Assembly (NCBI GenBank): GCA_041687295.1
Contig: JAWLCG010000195.1
Coordinates: forward strand, 1-9,428
Origin: JAWLCG01 sp041687295
Lineage (GTDB): Bacteria > Planctomycetota > Phycisphaerae > SM23-33 > FEN-1343
DNA length: 9,428 bases
Direction: 5' to 3'
The position numbers and the translations under genes were made by a program. Below, piece after piece: positions 1-5,913 of the stretch. Within the stretch, counting starts at the first letter, position 1. Each line of letters begins with the position of its first letter. Below the pieces are notes generated by a model that had not been told where the DNA came from, did no database searches, and saw only the letters and a program-made list of their open reading frames with translations.

Positions 1-56
1 GGCCGCCCCCGCCGCGGGGCCTCGCGGGCGCTCGCCCCGGCCTACGGTCCACCGCA

Positions 57-85
57 TTGACCCTCCCGCCATCGCGGGCTACCAT
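57..85 (+). promoter_or_regulatory. Sigma70-like promoter for the first URO-D gene
   Basis: A -35 box TTGACC (57-62, 5 of 6 to TTGACA) is followed after exactly 17 bases by TACCAT (80-85, 4 of 6 to TATAAT). Transcription would start near 92, leaving a leader of about 23 bases that carries the GGAGG ribosome site of the gene at 115. Spacing and position are good for a housekeeping promoter. The call rests on motif matching only. Confidence 0.5.
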
Positions 86-114
86 GACGGCCAACCCCTG
101 CGATGGAGGCCCCC

Positions 115-1218
115 ATGAGCGCGACGATCCCCGGCCTGGACATGCCGCTGACGACACTGGTCGACCGCTACCAGAAGCTCCGGGCCGACCGCGACGGCCG
201 GCAGCGGGCCTTCGCCGAGGGGCGCCGGCCCTACCTGATCTTCCACACCCCGCCGGCCAGCATCTGGGGCGACATCCGCACGCCGGAGGCCTGCTTCGCC
301 GCCAACATCCAGTACGTCGCCCGCTGCCTCGACACCGCCAGCGACGACCTGCCCGCCCTGGAGCCCTGGTTCGGCACGGGCGTGTACGCCAACATGTTCG
401 GCTGCCCCTACGTGTGGCGCGAGGACAACGCCCCGGCCGTCCACTACCGCTACCACACGCTCGACGAGGTCGCCGGCCTGCCCAAGCCCCGCTGGGCCGA
501 CAGCGAGATCGCCCGGCTCGTGCTCGACACGATCCGCTACTTCAAGGCCCGCACCGGCGACGCCATCCCCATCGTCTGGACCGACACGCAGTCCGCCAGC
601 GACACGGCCACGCTCGTCCTGGACGCCTGCGAGGTGCTCGCCGGCTGCATCACCGAACCGCAGGCCGTGCTGAAGTTTATGGGCACGATCAACGAACTGG
701 TCATCGAGTTCAGCCAGGTCCAGGCCGAGCTGATCGGCGACGCGATCGTCCACCCCGGCCACATCATGCTCAACGGGGCCGGCCTGCGGGGGATGAGCAT
801 CTCCGACGACAACCTCGCCGTCGCCTCGCCCGACGTCAACCGCCGCATCAACCTGCCGATGAACGACCAGATCGGCCAGGCCATGGGCGGCGTGGCCATC
901 CACTCGTGCGGCTGTTTCAGCCACTCGATGGCGATGGTGCCCGAGGTGTGCCCGAGCTGCGTGGCCATCGACTGCGCCCTCGACGGGCGGATCGACCCCA
1001 ACCCCAACGAGCCCGAGGCCGTCCGCGACGCCCTCGCCGGCACGGGCATCGCCCTGCACGCCCGCATGGCCGGCGGCCTCGACGACGTCATCGCCCGCGT
1101 AAAACGCCTGCTGCACCCGGACTTGCGTCTGATCGTCCACGCCGGCTTCGCCGACGCCCCCGACTCGCACCGCCGATACGAGGCCCTCGACACCCTCCTG
1201 GCCGAGTACTACGCGTAG
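115..1218 (+). CDS. Uroporphyrinogen-decarboxylase-family protein (not HemE)
   Basis: A 367-residue protein of the URO-D superfamily, a TIM-barrel fold that includes heme-pathway decarboxylases and corrinoid/CoM methyltransferases. The start at 115 is chosen over the in-frame ATG at 103 because GGAGG (105-109) sits 5 bases before 115 and would lie inside the longer reading. Family signals are the stretch SDDNLAVASPDVNRRINLP (about 230-248), where these proteins usually read SDD...SP..F...vlP, and IHSCGCFSH (262-270), the usual H-x-C-G at a barrel strand end. The HemE N-terminal signature (MRQAGRYxPEY) is absent, so true uroporphyrinogen decarboxylation is unlikely. H263-x-C265 resembles the zinc ligands of MtaA/MtbA-type methyltransferases, but I find no clear third Cys near residue 316; H315 lies there instead. 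Substrate unknown. It stands alone on the plus strand. Its TAG stop is embedded in a GTAGG-headed hairpin repeat. Confidence 0.85.
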   Translation: MSATIPGLDMPLTTLVDRYQKLRADRDGRQRAFAEGRRPYLIFHTPPASIWGDIRTPEACFAANIQYVARCLDTASDDLPALEPWFGTGVYANMFGCPYVWREDNAPAVHYRYHTLDEVAGLPKPRWADSEIARLVLDTIRYFKARTGDAIPIVWTDTQSASDTATLVLDACEVLAGCITEPQAVLKFMGTINELVIEFSQVQAELIGDAIVHPGHIMLNGAGLRGMSISDDNLAVASPDVNRRINLPMNDQIGQAMGGVAIHSCGCFSHSMAMVPEVCPSCVAIDCALDGRIDPNPNEPEAVRDALAGTGIALHARMAGGLDDVIARVKRLLHPDLRLIVHAGFADAPDSHRRYEALDTLLAEYYA

Positions 1219-1275
1219 GCCGGGTCGAGCGCAGCGAGGCCCGGCAGCCTTGGCTCCCCGACGGCGGCGGAGCCA
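1216..1275 (+). repeat. GTAGG-headed hairpin and second hairpin after the URO-D gene
   Basis: GTAGG at 1215-1219 includes the TAG stop (1216-1218). GCCGGG (1219-1224) pairs with CCCGGC (1240-1245), with an inner GAGC/GCGA-rich loop. A second stem follows: TGGCTCC (1251-1257) with GGAGCCA (1269-1275). No T-run follows, so if this ends transcription it is not a classical rho-independent terminator. Its likeness to two other GTAGG-headed hairpins in the window (7953 and 3667 on the minus strand) suggests a dispersed repeat. Confidence 0.5.
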
Positions 1276-1284
1276 GCCTGGGCC

Positions 1285-1321
1285 GTATGGAGTGCGGCGA
1301 CAGCGTCGCCGCTTCAGCTGG
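1285..1321 (+). repeat. REP-like palindrome A (solo half-unit)
   Basis: The unit opens GTATGGAGT, then has a perfect 8-bp stem GCGGCGAC (1294-1301) / GTCGCCGC (1305-1312) with a 3-base loop, then TTCAGCTGG. Its first 30 or so bases equal the reverse complement of the right half of element C (1838-1923). It lacks the inverted partner found in B, C and D, so it looks like a single REP unit rather than a pair. Confidence 0.7.
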
Positions 1322-1342
1322 CGTGTGCAGCCCCCTACCCCG

Positions 1343-1671
1343 AATTGGGTTCGTTTCCGCGGCCCATATCCCCCCGAATCCATTGCGCAAACACAACTTC
1401 CGCCATACCCAATTGGGTTCGTTTCATCACCCCCCCCAGCCTGCCGCGCCTGGGCCGTATGAAGCGAGGCGACAGCGTTGCCGCTCTGGCTCGTGGGTGA
1501 ACCAGCCAAAGCGGCGATGACTCGCCGCACCCCATACTGCCCCTGTGTCCTTGGCCGATGCCCGGACCAGGCCCCGCCTGGGCGGCGAATTGGGTTCGTT
1601 TCGCAGGACCCGTTCAGGGACTAAGCTTCCCCGCAGCTGAACCTTGCGCAGAACGCAATTGGGTTCGTTTC
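1343..1671 (+). repeat. Four copies of a 15-bp word at regular spacing
   Basis: AATTGGGTTCGTTTC occurs exactly at 1343-1357, 1411-1425, 1588-1602 and 1657-1671, all in the same orientation. Start-to-start distances are 68, 177 and 69 bases. The bases between copies do not resemble one another. The word is A/T-rich against a very GC-rich background and is not itself palindromic. It spells NWVRF or IGFVS in plus frames and ETNPI or KRTQF in minus frames, which explains small open frames here that are not believable genes. It is unlike CRISPR: the word is short, copies are few, there is no dyad and no cas gene. Confidence 0.8.
1457..1537. repeat. REP-like paired palindrome B
   Basis: The left half starts GTATGAAGCGAGGCGACAGC with stem-forming GGCGACAGCGTTGCC. 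The right half, from AGCCAAAGCGGCGATGA (1504) to CATAC (1537), is its inverted partner. It belongs to the same family as C and D but is more diverged (GTATGAAGCGAG against GTATGGAGTGCG). It lies between the second and third copies of the 15-bp word, exactly in the one interval that breaks their 68/69-bp spacing. Confidence 0.65.
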
Positions 1672-1820
1672 GTCACACCCTCACCGCCCCGCCCTCGGAC
1701 ATCGAGGCCCCCGGCCATCCTCGAGACGGCCAATAGTTACTGTTCCCGTCCCCGAGGTCCCTGGGCGGAAGAGGGGTGAAAGGGGCCAGCACAGCAGGGC
1801 CGGCCACGGGCCCATCCCGG

Positions 1821-1968
1821 CCAGCGCCGCCTGGGGCGTATGGAGTGCGGCGGCCTTGACGCCGCTTTGGATCGGTGGCGCCAGGGCCAGCCAAAGCGGC
1901 GACGCTGTCGCCGCACTCCATACGTCGCCCGTGCCCCCGCCGATCTCGACGGCTTGGCCTGACGGGGC
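1821..1968. repeat. 148-bp duplicated segment, copy 1, with palindrome C
   Basis: The core at 1838-1923 has perfect 15-bp terminal inverted repeats (GTATGGAGTGCGGCG and its complement). Each half also holds a hairpin: GCGGCG/CGCCGC on the left, and GCGGCGAC/GTCGCCGC on the right. Flanks on both sides (CCAGCGCCGCCTGG before, GTCGCCCGTGCCCC and about 30 more bases after) are shared with the second copy at 3756-3903, so the duplicated unit is larger than the palindrome. Both copies are 148 bases, differing by a few substitutions and two compensating one-base indels. Confidence 0.75.
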
Positions 1969-2082
1969 ATCGCCTTCAGGGGGGGAAACGGGGTCAGGGA
2001 TCACTTCGGCGCACACTCCGCCCACGAAGGCGACCTCCGTTTTCTGGCTCCCATCCCAATTAGTTGGCGAGGAGAAACCCTC

Positions 2083-2305
2083 CTGGGGCTCTGCCCCAGA
2101 CCCCGGGATTTACCGCATGGGGCCCCCCGGCAAGACATAACAGGCGACTCGGCCAGGAGGAGCCGCCCGTGCCGTAAGGGCGCCTTGGCGGCGCTCGGGT
2201 CGCTTCACAGCGTTGCCCTGTCCTGGGCCAAGGTCTCTGGAGTGTATCATCCCTGCCGGGGGGCCTAAAGCGATAAATCCCGGGGGTTTGGGGGCTGGCC
2301 CCCAT
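2083..2305. mobile_element. MITE-like element with long imperfect inverted ends
   Basis: Both ends, read inward, have the same order: a GC hairpin (CTGGGGC/GCCCCAG at 2083-2099; TGGGGGC/GCCCCCA at 2289-2304), then ACCCC(C)GGGATTTA(C/T)CGC, then GGCCCCCCGGCA (left 2121-2132, right complement 2254-2265). The matching arms at 2101-2132 and 2254-2285 are 32 bases each with only a few mismatches. The middle (about 2135-2250) has no believable gene. The symmetrical, gene-free, roughly 220-bp layout suggests a non-autonomous element, but I could not identify target-site duplications or a related transposase. Confidence 0.5.
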
Positions 2306-2370
2306 TCCTTTTCCTCAACTTCTTGGGATGAGAACCTCATTTCTTTCCCCGGCCGACCCCATGCAGGGGC

Positions 2371-3510
2371 TCAGAGGCCCGGCGTTTGGGCCCGGCTGGG
2401 TGTCGGGGCTGGCTGGTCCTGCAGCGAGTACTCGGCAACGGTGTCGCTGTTCCAGGGCGACATGCGCACCCACATGCGGCCGGCGGTCACATCCATGACA
2501 ATGGAGGCCACAGTCATCGAAATGCTTCCGTCGGCGCGTTGGATGGGGCTGCGGCAGACGGCGCGGGGGGCGCCGAAACGGTCGCTCAGGGCCGTCAGAA
2601 CCGCCTGGCTGTCGATGCGGCCGACCTGCGGGCGCAGCAGAGCCTCGACCCTCCGGTCGCGGTAGAGGCTGCAGGGACTGCGGGCCACGCCCACGTCGCG
2701 CAGCTTGGCCAGGGCGGCGGGGCTCTTGAAGTGGTTGGCGTGCACGAGCAGGCCAGCTTGCGGCACCAGCCAGAAGGCCTCGCCCGGGGTCACTTCGAAG
2801 TTGATCGCGTCGCCGTCGCCTTCGGCGCTGCTGACGGTCATGTTGTTGGAGGCCGCCACCGGCGGCGCACTGACGGCCGCCAGGGCATCGGCGTAGAGGG
2901 CGCTTTCCAGCACCCGCCGGCGGATCAGGGCCAGCGGGACGCCGGTCCGCACGGCCTGGCTGTCGCGGTCGGCCGAGAGCCCGTTGCCGGTGATCGCGAT
3001 CCCCGCCGAGCTGAGGCCGCAGCGGGCCAGCCCACCGGCGATGGTGAAGCTCAGCAGCGACGGGCCCTCTTCCGGCACGACCTTCAGCACGAGGCACAGC
3101 TCGGCGCAGTCCTGCCGGTAGTCCCAGTTCTGCGCGTGCAGCAGGTGCCCGTCGGCGGTCACCGACGGCAGGCAGACGACGGACGTGCACTCGGCGCGGG
3201 CGGCGTCTTCGCTCTGGCGCTCGCGCATGAGCTCGTTGCGAGCGTTGAGCAGGATCAGGGCCTCGCGCTCGACGCCGGCCCCCTCGGCGATGCCGCTCAG
3301 CTCTTCGAGGTAATCGGCGCAGTAGGCCTCGATCTGGGGGGCAAAGCCCGCGGCACGCTGTTTCACTTCAGCCCACGGCCGACCGCCCCGGGCCATGATG
3401 CCGACGAACAGATCGCACGCTGCCCGCACCCGGTCGCGGGCCGACTCGCCGTACTGTCGACCCCGCGCCCGCGGCGGGCCGTGGATTTCGATCAGGGGAA
3501 CCTCTGGCAT
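2371..3510 (-). CDS. C45-type acyl-CoA:6-APA acyltransferase-like Ntn hydrolase
   Basis: A 379-residue protein of the peptidase C45 / isopenicillin N acyltransferase-like family. These are Ntn hydrolases that cleave themselves just before a Cys, which then becomes the catalytic N-terminal nucleophile acting on amide bonds. Family marks are the N-terminal G-x-x-x-x-RGRQYGE-type stretch (11-22), the NARNEL helix (89-94), the cleavage region AECTSVVC with candidate nucleophile C108, and HAQNWDYR (125-132), the usual GQNWD signature. Later come SSAGIAITGNGL (about 166-178) and HANHF. In fungal enzymes the residue before the Cys is Gly; here it is Glu107. No signal peptide is visible, so a cytoplasmic role is likely. 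ATG at 3510 follows AAGGAG (3519-3524) by 8 bases. The last 20 or so residues are Pro/Gln-rich and look like a non-conserved tail. True substrate unknown; penicillin acylation should not be assumed. The gene sits alone between two repeat patches. Confidence 0.85.
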   Translation of the reverse strand: MPEVPLIEIHGPPRARGRQYGESARDRVRAACDLFVGIMARGGRPWAEVKQRAAGFAPQIEAYCADYLEELSGIAEGAGVEREALILLNARNELMRERQSEDAARAECTSVVCLPSVTADGHLLHAQNWDYRQDCAELCLVLKVVPEEGPSLLSFTIAGGLARCGLSSAGIAITGNGLSADRDSQAVRTGVPLALIRRRVLESALYADALAAVSAPPVAASNNMTVSSAEGDGDAINFEVTPGEAFWLVPQAGLLVHANHFKSPAALAKLRDVGVARSPCSLYRDRRVEALLRPQVGRIDSQAVLTALSDRFGAPRAVCRSPIQRADGSISMTVASIVMDVTAGRMWVRMSPWNSDTVAEYSLQDQPAPTPSRAQTPGL

Positions 3511-3587
3511 GGCATGGACTCCTTACGGACGCTCAGCCCGCATCTGTTCTTTGCGCTGCTTGAACCACGGCTCCAGGGCCTCCAGAG

Positions 3588-3667
3588 ACCCGGGGCGAAA
3601 CCCGGGGAACCCGGGCGAAACCCGTGAAACCCGGGCCGTTCCGCCGGCAACGAGCTGCCGGCCCTAC
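3588..3667. repeat. Degenerate tandem repeat plus GTAGG-headed hairpin
   Basis: Five units of 9 to 12 bases, each beginning ACCCG, run from 3588 to 3637: ACCCGGGGCGAA, ACCCGGGGA, ACCCGGGCGAA, ACCCGTGAA, ACCCGGGCC. Beside them, GCCGGCA (3643-3649) and TGCCGGC (3656-3662) form a perfect 7-bp stem with a 6-base loop. Read on the minus strand this begins GTAGGGCCGGC at 3667. The block lies about 80 to 160 bases upstream of the acyltransferase start, so it may fall in that gene's promoter region. I see no clear -35/-10 pair there. Confidence 0.5.
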
Positions 3668-3755
3668 CGGCTGGACAGAAAGGTTCCTGACCCCTTCCCC
3701 CGCGAGCGTAGCCGCCTTGACCGCCAAGGGCAAGGGGGCTGGCCCTGGCATTCGA

Positions 3756-3903
3756 CCAGCGCCGCCTGGACCGTATGGAGTGCGGCGGCCTTGACGCCGC
3801 TATGGATCGGTGGCGCCAAGGCCAGCCAAAGCGGCGATGACTCGCCGCACTCCATACGTCGCCCGTGCCCCCCGCCGATCTCGACGGCTGGGCCTGACGG
3901 GGC
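3756..3903. repeat. 148-bp duplicated segment, copy 2, with palindrome D
   Basis: A near copy of 1821-1968 in the same orientation. The palindromic core is 3773-3857 (85 bases), bounded by GTATGGAGTGCGGCG and GCCGCACTCCATAC. The main difference from C is the right hairpin, which reads GCGGCGATGACTCGCCGC rather than GCGGCGACGCTGTCGCCGC. It ends 30 bases from the stop codon of the WrbA gene and lies about 1.9 kb from copy 1, so the two copies bracket the acyltransferase gene as direct repeats. Confidence 0.75.
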
Positions 3904-3933
3904 GTCCTTGGGAGCCCGGGGCCGGCGGACCGA

Positions 3934-4611
3934 TCAGCCCTCGTAGCTTTCCGTTTCGGGCTGCTGGCCCTGGGCGGTTTTGGCGCGGAGGGGCTTGAGG
4001 CGGGCGGCGACGCGGGCGAGGCGGGCGCCGAGGTTGCGGGCGGTGGTCAGCTCGGACTCGACCGGCTGGCGGGAGTTGTCGGGGCCGGCCAGCGTGCCGG
4101 GGCCGTAGGGCGAGCCGCCGATGCCGTCGGTCACCAGCAGCTGGGGGTTTTGGCCATAGGGCGTGCCGACGAAGACCATGCCCAGGTGCAGCAGCGGCAC
4201 GAGGCTGGTCAGCACGGTCGTCTCCTGTCCGCCGTGGATGGTGGCGGTGCTGGTGAAGACGCCGGCGGCCTTGTCCTCCAGCTCGCCCTTGAGCCACAGG
4301 CCGCTCGTCGTGTCGATGAAGGCCTTGAGCTGGGCCGTCATGTTGCCGTAGCGCGTCGGCGTGCCGAAGGCGATGCCGTCCGCCCAGCGCAGGTCGTCGT
4401 GGGTGGCCTCGGGGATGTCCTGCTGCCGGTCGCGGGCCTGGCGGTAGTGCTCGCTCTTTTCCAGGTGGGCGCGGAAGGTCTCCAGCTCGGCCACCCGCCG
4501 CAGGCGGACCTCGGTGCCCTCCTCCCGCCGGGCGCCCTCGGCGACGGCCTCGGCCATCTGGTGGACGTGCCCGTACGCGCTGTAGTAGACGATCAGGATG
4601 TTAGTGACCAT
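3934..4611 (-). CDS. wrbA: WrbA-type NAD(P)H:quinone oxidoreductase
   Basis: A 225-residue flavodoxin-like protein of the WrbA (type IV NQO) family, which uses FMN and NAD(P)H for two-electron reduction of quinones, avoiding semiquinone radicals in the cytoplasm. Visible signatures are the FMN phosphate loop YYSAYGHVHQMA (9-20), FGTPTRYGNMTAQLKAFID (82-100), GLWLKGEL (104-111), FTSTATIHGGQETT (119-132) and LGMVFVGTPYG (143-153). These closely follow the E. coli WrbA order. Length exceeds the usual roughly 200 residues because of a charged, Gln-rich tail from about residue 205. ATG at 4611 is preceded by AGGGGA (4618-4623), a modest ribosome site. It is the last of three same-strand genes, 108 bases after the URO-D gene. 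Confidence in the family is high; the physiological partner is inferred. Confidence 0.93.
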   Translation of the reverse strand: MVTNILIVYYSAYGHVHQMAEAVAEGARREEGTEVRLRRVAELETFRAHLEKSEHYRQARDRQQDIPEATHDDLRWADGIAFGTPTRYGNMTAQLKAFIDTTSGLWLKGELEDKAAGVFTSTATIHGGQETTVLTSLVPLLHLGMVFVGTPYGQNPQLLVTDGIGGSPYGPGTLAGPDNSRQPVESELTTARNLGARLARVAARLKPLRAKTAQGQQPETESYEG

Positions 4612-4690
4612 GGCGTTTCCCCTGAGACAATGGGCCTGTGGATTCCTGCCGGATTGTAGGGCCGTGCGCGGGGCGAGTCCACGTAGCGGT

Positions 4691-4710
4691 CCCGCCCTGC
4701 GTTGGGCGGG
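4691..4710 (-). terminator. GC hairpin after the second URO-D gene
   Basis: CCCGCCC (4691-4697) pairs perfectly with GGGCGGG (4704-4710) around a 6-base loop, 9 bases past the URO-D stop on the minus strand. There is no T-run, so it may be a processing or RNA-stability hairpin, or part of a dispersed repeat (GTAGGGCCG occurs nearby at 4656-4664), rather than a strict terminator. Confidence 0.35.
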
Positions 4711-4719
4711 CGGGGCGGT

Positions 4720-5826
4720 CTACCGGCAGGCGGCGTTGAAGCGGGCGACGGTGTCGCTGATCAGTTGGACGCGGTCGAAATCGGCGTTGGTGGGCACGTT
4801 GTCGCCCAGGCCCAGCACGAAGCCCCGTCGCCGGCCAATCTGTTCGAGAAGCCGTTCGACGTAAGCCACCAGGACCTCGCGCGAGCATCCCTCGGCGCAC
4901 ATGTACACCGATGGCACGCCGCCCTGGACGGCCACGCGGCCCTCGACGGCGTCCATCAGGACGGACATGTCCAGCTCGGTCATGGGCCGGGGGGTGGCGG
5001 CCTCGATGATGTCCAGGCCGCAGTCGGCGATCAGCGGCACGAGCTGGTCGAGTCGGCCGCACCAGTGGCCCTGGGCGAGCTTGCCGCCGGCGTGGAGGAT
5101 CTCGGCGACCTGCTGGTAGAAGGGCACGGCATAGCGGCCGAACAACTCGGGCGGGCAGGTCAGCTGGTCCATGTTGTCGCCGTTGCTGACGACCTCGCAG
5201 GGCCCCTCGGCCGCCAGGCGGTAGGCGATCAGGAAGCTCCTTTCCATGGCCGCGAGGGTCTGGGCCATCTCGGCGGGGTAGTCGTACAGCAGGTAGTAGG
5301 CGTTCTGGTAGCCGATCTCCATCTTGGCCAGTTCGATGAAGGGCACCGCCGGCAGGCAGGTCAGGACGATGCCGTCCTCGCCCACGTCGGCGGCCTGGCG
5401 GGCGTACGCGTCGGGGGTCAGCTCGTAGCCGGTGGCGTCGTAGAGGTAGCGCAGGGGGCGGAGGTCGTCGACCGTCTTGACGCGGTGCTCCTGCAGGAAC
5501 CAGGTGTTCGCCGAGTCGTTCGCGCGGACGTGCACGGTCTGCAGCTCGCCGACGGGCGTGGCGAACCGCGTGACGCGCCGGTCGGCGTCGGCCGAGTGCG
5601 TCACGCGGACCGAGTCGTCCACGACGGCCTGTACGATGCCGACGCGCCGCCAGATCGTCCCGCCGACGGCCCGCACCAGCGCGTTGGGCGCCAGGTGCCG
5701 GTAGGGCTCGGGAATCGTGCCGTTGGCCGAGTTGACGGCGTACCAGTGGTCGAAGTTGGGCGCCCACGTCACGGCCGGCACCGGCTCGCGGCGGAGGGCC
5801 TGCATGTACAGTCGGCGAAAGCTCAT
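4720..5826 (-). CDS. URO-D-family protein, possible corrinoid methyltransferase
   Basis: A 368-residue URO-D superfamily protein. The start at 5826 is preferred over the upstream ATG at 5874 because AGGAG (5833-5837) lies 6 bases before it and the extra 16 residues look unconserved. Classical family pieces are visible: SNGDNMD (214-220), AEILHAGGKLAQGHWCGRLD (241-260), ADCGLDIIEAATPRPMTELDM (267-287) and LGLGDNVPTNADF (338-350). H254-x-C256, followed by C310 or C314 in GGVPSVYMCAEGC, matches the His-x-Cys...Cys zinc site of corrinoid:CoM methyltransferases such as MtaA/MtbA. The HemE signature is absent. A methyl-transfer or demethylation role is therefore plausible, but no corrinoid protein is encoded in the window. 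It lies between PAC2 and wrbA on the same strand and may share their transcript. It is only distantly similar to the URO-D protein at 115-1218. Confidence 0.87.
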   Translation of the reverse strand: MSFRRLYMQALRREPVPAVTWAPNFDHWYAVNSANGTIPEPYRHLAPNALVRAVGGTIWRRVGIVQAVVDDSVRVTHSADADRRVTRFATPVGELQTVHVRANDSANTWFLQEHRVKTVDDLRPLRYLYDATGYELTPDAYARQAADVGEDGIVLTCLPAVPFIELAKMEIGYQNAYYLLYDYPAEMAQTLAAMERSFLIAYRLAAEGPCEVVSNGDNMDQLTCPPELFGRYAVPFYQQVAEILHAGGKLAQGHWCGRLDQLVPLIADCGLDIIEAATPRPMTELDMSVLMDAVEGRVAVQGGVPSVYMCAEGCSREVLVAYVERLLEQIGRRRGFVLGLGDNVPTNADFDRVQLISDTVARFNAACR

Positions 5827-5868
5827 GAATGGCTCCTGGGCATCTGAATACCCCAGGGCAGCCTGCGT

Positions 5869-5902
5869 CCGCAACCCAATTGCGGCGGAAAGGGGTCCGC
5901 CG
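5869..5902 (-). other. Overlapping hairpins between PAC2 and URO-D genes
   Basis: Two stems share three bases and so are alternatives: CCGCAA (5869-5874) with TTGCGG (5880-5885), and CGGCGGA (5883-5889) with TCCGCCG (5896-5902). They occupy most of the 87-base gap between the PAC2 stop and the next gene's start. There is no T-run. They may tune read-through or mRNA stability; that role is inference only. Confidence 0.35.
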
Positions 5903-5913
5903 GCCTTGCCGCG

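Noticed and set aside
57..1530. Long open frames on both strands overlapping the first URO-D gene (487 and 483 residues)
   Set aside because: They are Arg/Pro/Gly-rich shadow frames of a GC-rich gene, with no domain signals. The URO-D frame has clear family motifs and a ribosome site.
1343..1671. CRISPR array
   Set aside because: The repeat is only 15 bases, not palindromic, has four copies and one irregular gap, and no cas gene is present.
1558..2340. Small proteins of 60-150 residues in the repeat island
   Set aside because: Their frames are made of translated repeats (NWVRF, MECGDSVAA, GIYRMGPPG strings), lack ribosome sites and have no family resemblance.
2328..2346. Plus-strand terminator ATGAG-AAC-CTCAT followed by TTCTTT
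   Set aside because: The 5-bp stem is weak and no plus-strand gene ends nearby.
5871..5881. Fifth copy of the 15-bp word on the minus strand (GCAACCCAATT)
   Set aside because: Only the AACCCAATT part matches, and the outer GAAACG half is absent. It is better explained by the local CCGCAA/TTGCGG dyad.
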